NCBI GenBank assembly: GCA_018896835.1
Contig: JAHILS010000042.1
Span: forward strand, 1-17,355
DNA from: Patescibacteria group bacterium
GTDB taxonomy: Bacteria; Patescibacteriota; Patescibacteriia; UBA9934
DNA length: 17,355 nucleotides
Direction: 5' to 3'
The notes under the pieces are model-generated. The model saw only the letters and a list, made by a program, of their open reading frames with translations. It was not told the origin of the DNA and did no database searches. Below are positions 13,635 through 17,355 of this stretch, one piece after another (positions within the stretch are counted from its first letter, which is position 1; each line of letters starts with the position of its first letter). A program made the translations under genes and the position numbers.

Positions 13635-14288
13635 ATGGAAAATGAACAAAAGCGAATTATTATTCGCAGGACTCGACCTTCGTTTACAAAAGAACAAAAG
13701 GTCGGTTTTGCCGTTATTATAGGTGTTGGTTGCATAGCGCTTTTGCTTGGTGGTCTTTATCTTGTCCGCCATATTGCCAGCCCGTTTTTTATTGAGTACT
13801 CGGGTGATATGTATATTTCTCAAGCTCAACAAGATGCCCTGGAAAAAGAACAGCAAAAAGCAAAAGATACAGATGGCGACGGGCTCACAGATTATGATGA
13901 GTTGTATGTGTATGGATCATCTCCATATTTAATGGACACTGATGGTGATGGGTACACAGATCCAACCGAGGTAGCCAATAAAACAAATCCAGCTTGTGCG
14001 GTTGGTAAGGACTGCTCAGGAATGGATACAAGTTCACTAACTTCAGGATTGTTTGACGACGTTTTGCCAGTTGAAGATTCCTCAGCGTCTGTTAGCACAC
14101 CGTCGCTTGAAGAAATCCAACAAGCAATTCACGGACTCACTATTGAAGAAATTAGAAGTTTATTAGTTGAGGCTGGTGCCGATGAGCAGTCACTGGCTGG
14201 TATTTCTGACGAAGATTTGCAAGCAATGTTTTTGGACGTTATGTCAGACTTGGAAGGGAGCCAAGACGTTAATCAACCACTTGAGTAA
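13635..14288 (+). CDS. Membrane-anchored TSP3/calcium-repeat protein
   Basis: A 217-residue single-pass membrane protein. Residues 1-22 are basic and cytoplasmic-like, 23-44 form one transmembrane helix, and the rest is expected outside. Two calcium-binding loops, DTDGDGLTDYDE (78-89) and DTDGDGYTDPTE (101-112), are of the thrombospondin type 3/dockerin-like kind, spaced 23 residues apart. A Cys pair (CAVGKDC, 121-127) follows, then an acidic, Ser-rich linker and a helical end containing EEIRSLLVEAGADEQ. Such proteins are exported and may bind calcium to stiffen or hold partners. It starts from an extended -10 promoter without a Shine-Dalgarno and lies 14 bases before the giant secreted protein, so the two probably work together at the surface. 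The partner and substrate are not known. Confidence 0.85.
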   Translation: MENEQKRIIIRRTRPSFTKEQKVGFAVIIGVGCIALLLGGLYLVRHIASPFFIEYSGDMYISQAQQDALEKEQQKAKDTDGDGLTDYDELYVYGSSPYLMDTDGDGYTDPTEVANKTNPACAVGKDCSGMDTSSLTSGLFDDVLPVEDSSASVSTPSLEEIQQAIHGLTIEEIRSLLVEAGADEQSLAGISDEDLQAMFLDVMSDLEGSQDVNQPLE

Positions 14289-14302
14289 AGTAATAAGTAA
14301 TT

Positions 14303-17300
14303 ATGCGTAGACAAGGAGTAAAAAAAATTCTGCACGGCGTGATCGCTGTTGTACTGCTATGTGGCATTAGCTTTTCAATAGCGCCACGTGTTAATGCGCA
14401 AGCAGCGGTTGTGGCCACAAATCCTGACATGATTCTAAAAATGTCGATCCAGGATATTTTAAAAAAGATGGCATCAAGCTTAAAAGACGCTCTTGTTTCT
14501 TCCTTGTCAGCCGAAATGGTGAACTTAGTTTCAATGATGGCCAATCAATTGGCATCAAACACAGCTGTCTGGATTGCCTCGGGTGGAAATGCGGAAAGCC
14601 CACTTTATAACGTTCTGCCAGCAAAAGATTATTTTAAATATGCAGGCGCTCGGGTAATCTCTGAAGTTTACAACGACGTTGTGCTGGAAAATTTAGACGA
14701 GGGGATGTGGCCAACGCTTAATGTTTATATAAATACAGATCCCCAAGTGCTCTCAGCAATCCGCGCTGGCATTAAGTCATTGGCTGTTAGGCCAGAAATT
14801 TCATTTGAATATCCAAGCATTAAGAATAATTGGGCAGGATATTTAGCAACCCTAAGTGCCACTGATATAACTCCAGAAGAGAAGACTGCTCAAGTTCTTG
14901 CTGTTATGGCCCAGGCTTTTAATCCAAACGTTAACGAGCTTTCGGCCATTGCACAAGTAGAAATGTATGCGCTTAATAAGTCACAGTCAGAAGCATCTTC
15001 CGAAGAAAAGCAATTATTAGCCAATGATGGTTTTCAAGCCGTTGTTCATTACATAACTGGCCAGGTCGAAACTCCAGCGTCTTTGGTTAAACAACAAATA
15101 GAAACTTCGTTGGAGGTACAGGCAAAACTTCCGTTTGAGTTAAACACATCGCTTCTGGCAAACTCAGACACGCTTTTATCTATTGGAATGAACGCTGGAA
15201 CGATTTTTACCAATACACTTTTTTCAAAACTCATGGATAAGTTCCAGAGTGGATACCTTTCTGATATATCAAGTCCAGCCAATCCATTTGATGAAAATAG
15301 CACGGTTAATTATTCGCGTGAGCGGATTGTTGAGATTTTTAGAAGCATTACTACTTTTAAGCCTCTTGAGATTACAGATTATAGTTTATTGTCAGACCTG
15401 GTTACTTGTCCGGCTTTGTTCCGTGGTTCATCTCGAAACATTTTTAACTGCGCGCTTGATTCGTCTTTTGCCTCGGCTATCACGTTGGCTCGGACTGGGA
15501 ACATGCTAACTTTGCAAGACGCGATTGATGAAGGCTACATAAAAGGTAACTGGCCTTTAATCCCATCTTCTGACACTGCAAGAAATCAAGATACAAAATG
15601 TTATACATACGGTTTTTGTCATAGTAACTTGGTCAAGCTCCGCAAGGCCCGCATTATTCCAATTGGCTGGGAGTTGGCGGCCGAGTCTGATAATAATTCT
15701 GACTCAAACCCAGTCACTTTACAAGAAGTTATCAATGGATTTTATTCATGTAATGCTGACGGTGAGTTAGACGATCAGCATCCATGGTGCCATTTGATTG
15801 ACCCAAGTTGGGTGATTAAATTCCCAGAAACTCAATGTCGCACGCTTGCTTACGGGCAAATACTATCATCAGCTGGAACTGATGAGCGTGCACAAGAGTG
15901 TGTTGATATTCAAAGCTGTATTTCTGAAGACACAAACGGAAATTGTGAAGGAGGTTACGGAGCATGCGTGCGGGAAAAAAATGAATGGCAATTTAGGGGG
16001 GACGAGTGTCCAGAACAATACGCAAGTTGTTTGTCTTTTGAATCAGAAGCAGGAGTTCCAGTTGATTTTCTCACAAACACGCTTGATTACGGCGATTGTA
16101 GTGCATCAAACATGGGGTGTTTGTGGTATGCAACTCAGAAAGAGGACTCGGCGAGCGTTTTTAATTGGCCAGAGATTTTAAGTGTTGACGCCTCTGATAT
16201 TGCGCCCGACGCTTATAAAAATAGAATTTATTTTAATAATGAAGTTATTGAGTGTGACAGCGAGGACGCTGGTTGTTCTGCTTTGTATGCCCGAGCCGAT
16301 GACACAGCTTTAAACATGCTTTCCAACCCAAGCTTTGAAATGGATGAAAATACTGACGGAGTGCCAGATGGGTGGGTGATTGATGGCAATGTTTATAGCA
16401 CTGACGGCACTCAAAAACGGACTGGAAATGATGCGCTTGATTTGGAAGCGGTGAGCGGTAGCGCTAGTCGCTTAGGTATTGTGTTGAAACAAAGTCAATT
16501 TTACGCTCTTTCATTTTACGCCAAAACAAATGGTACTGGTTCTGACACTGGCTATGCCTCACTTTCTATTTTAGATGAGAATGGCGTGCCAACAAGTATG
16601 TCAGCGCAGAGCATCAACAGTTCTTGCTCTGGAGATTGTCTGGTTGATTGTTATGTTCCTTCAACTAGTACAAGAACTGTGCAACTGGAAGCCGAGGTTA
16701 GGGATGATGGATTTACCCGTTTTGAATGCGTATTTACAACTCCAACTCTAGCTGATCGTTCTTTGGATTTAAATGCAGAACTTGTTTTGGAGGGGGACGT
16801 TGTAATTGATGACATTCAGCTTGAACAAAATTCAGATACAACTATCTTTACAGACGGATATAATAGTGATTCCTTAAATGCTGTTTATACAAAAATTGCG
16901 CCAGATTATTTGGGATGCACTGGTGCCAGCACAGACCCAGATGAATGTGACGCTTATGCGCAAACCTGTACAGAACAGGACGCTGGTTGTGGATTATACA
17001 TTCCAGCCAATGGTGACCCGTCAGTTACTGCGGTTGTTAGTGAACTTGATATGTGTCCATCTGTTTGTGTTGGCTATGATACTTACAGGCAAGAACCAAC
17101 CACCTACGAGGCAGACGGGGAATTTCCAGTCTATTTTATCGCTGACTCAGCTGATAGTTGTTCAGAGTCAGCAGTTGGCTGTACTGAATTTACAAATTTG
17201 GAAACGGAAGAACGTGAATATTTCACATATTTGCGAACTTGTTTAACAGAATCACAAGCCGACGCCAACCCAGCTGGAAACAGATCAGCTACGTATTACA

Positions 17301-17355
17301 CCTGGGAAGGGTCAGATGAAGAAGGGTACCAGTTGCGTACCTGGCAGTTACTTGA
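14303..17355 (+). CDS. Giant secreted Cys-containing protein with carbohydrate-binding-like domain (partial)
   Basis: The frame is open for 1017 codons and runs off the window, so the C-terminus is missing. A signal peptide is clear: MRRQGVKK, a hydrophobic core (residues 9-27) and a cleavage site after VNA (32). Residues about 40-420 are Cys-poor and largely helical. From about 433 it is Cys-rich, with four copies of C-x5-G-C at 599, 651, 889 and 953 (CSASNMGC, CDSEDAGC, CTEQDAGC, CSESAVGC). Between them lies a domain opening LSNPSFEMDENTDGVPDGW (about 673-691) and ending IDDIQLEQ (about 835-842), the shape of a galactose-binding-fold carbohydrate-binding module (CBM4/9-like). ATG 14303 follows the TSP3 gene by 14 bases, with no Shine-Dalgarno. 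It could be an adhesin or attachment protein; I do not recognise the full architecture. Confidence 0.85.
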   Translation, partial: MRRQGVKKILHGVIAVVLLCGISFSIAPRVNAQAAVVATNPDMILKMSIQDILKKMASSLKDALVSSLSAEMVNLVSMMANQLASNTAVWIASGGNAESPLYNVLPAKDYFKYAGARVISEVYNDVVLENLDEGMWPTLNVYINTDPQVLSAIRAGIKSLAVRPEISFEYPSIKNNWAGYLATLSATDITPEEKTAQVLAVMAQAFNPNVNELSAIAQVEMYALNKSQSEASSEEKQLLANDGFQAVVHYITGQVETPASLVKQQIETSLEVQAKLPFELNTSLLANSDTLLSIGMNAGTIFTNTLFSKLMDKFQSGYLSDISSPANPFDENSTVNYSRERIVEIFRSITTFKPLEITDYSLLSDLVTCPALFRGSSRNIFNCALDSSFASAITLARTGNMLTLQDAIDEGYIKGNWPLIPSSDTARNQDTKCYTYGFCHSNLVKLRKARIIPIGWELAAESDNNSDSNPVTLQEVINGFYSCNADGELDDQHPWCHLIDPSWVIKFPETQCRTLAYGQILSSAGTDERAQECVDIQSCISEDTNGNCEGGYGACVREKNEWQFRGDECPEQYASCLSFESEAGVPVDFLTNTLDYGDCSASNMGCLWYATQKEDSASVFNWPEILSVDASDIAPDAYKNRIYFNNEVIECDSEDAGCSALYARADDTALNMLSNPSFEMDENTDGVPDGWVIDGNVYSTDGTQKRTGNDALDLEAVSGSASRLGIVLKQSQFYALSFYAKTNGTGSDTGYASLSILDENGVPTSMSAQSINSSCSGDCLVDCYVPSTSTRTVQLEAEVRDDGFTRFECVFTTPTLADRSLDLNAELVLEGDVVIDDIQLEQNSDTTIFTDGYNSDSLNAVYTKIAPDYLGCTGASTDPDECDAYAQTCTEQDAGCGLYIPANGDPSVTAVVSELDMCPSVCVGYDTYRQEPTTYEADGEFPVYFIADSADSCSESAVGCTEFTNLETEEREYFTYLRTCLTESQADANPAGNRSATYYTWEGSDEEGYQLRTWQLL

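Noticed and set aside
15846..17246. Plus-strand frames of 111 and 122 codons at the window end
   Set aside because: They are out-of-frame shadows of the giant secreted protein, whose own frame is open throughout and starts with a signal peptide.
1..17355. tRNA, rRNA, CRISPR arrays, transposases or integrases
   Set aside because: I looked on both strands for T-loop sequences, regular direct repeats with spacers and recombinase motifs, and saw none that could be supported.

Overview
The window looks like part of a Candidate Phyla Radiation (Patescibacteria, probably Parcubacteria-type) genome. The evidence is indirect: a NusA with an acidic insertion, compact gene spacing, a short YidC, a small nucleotidyltransferase-fold protein of a type I associate with these genomes, a TSP3 calcium-repeat membrane protein beside a very large secreted Cys-containing protein, and almost no Shine-Dalgarno sequences. 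TAA, TAG and TGA all end genes and a release factor 2 gene is present, so the code is standard; this argues against the UGA-recoding Gracilibacteria/Absconditabacteria. No marker here fixes the lineage further.

Layout. (1) 43-1041, minus strand: a GC-rich orphan gene with its own Shine-Dalgarno and promoter. (2) 1042-1424: a long intergenic region with divergent promoters and a 111-bp folded repeat that runs almost into the nusA start. (3) 1425-3531: nusA-yidC, ended by a strong terminator. (4) 3580-6839: a tightly packed envelope unit made of a UPF0104/LPG-synthase-like flippase, a nucleotidyltransferase-fold protein and an O-antigen ligase/polymerase. (5) 6840-7608: a second island with a 39-bp palindrome, another hairpin, a minus-strand orphan membrane protein and a divergent regulatory region. 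(6) 7609-9549: groES-groEL. (7) 9651-9998: a DUF4870-like membrane protein. (8) 10047-13583: prfB, an SDR epimerase, tsaC, an 81-bp folded repeat, then rsmA. (9) 13635-17355: the TSP3-repeat membrane protein and the start of a secreted protein of more than 1017 residues that leaves the window.

The plus-strand genes mix core information processing (transcription elongation, membrane insertion, chaperonin, peptide release, t6A synthesis, 16S rRNA dimethylation) with envelope and surface functions. Transcription units are separated by terminators that run almost directly into extended -10 promoters (TGnTATACT), an economical arrangement seen repeatedly here. The two minus-strand orphans differ from their neighbours in base composition, strand and translation signals, and look acquired. 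The most novel-looking content is the TSP3/giant secreted protein pair, the two orphan islands, and the two repeats that sit flush against core-gene ends.
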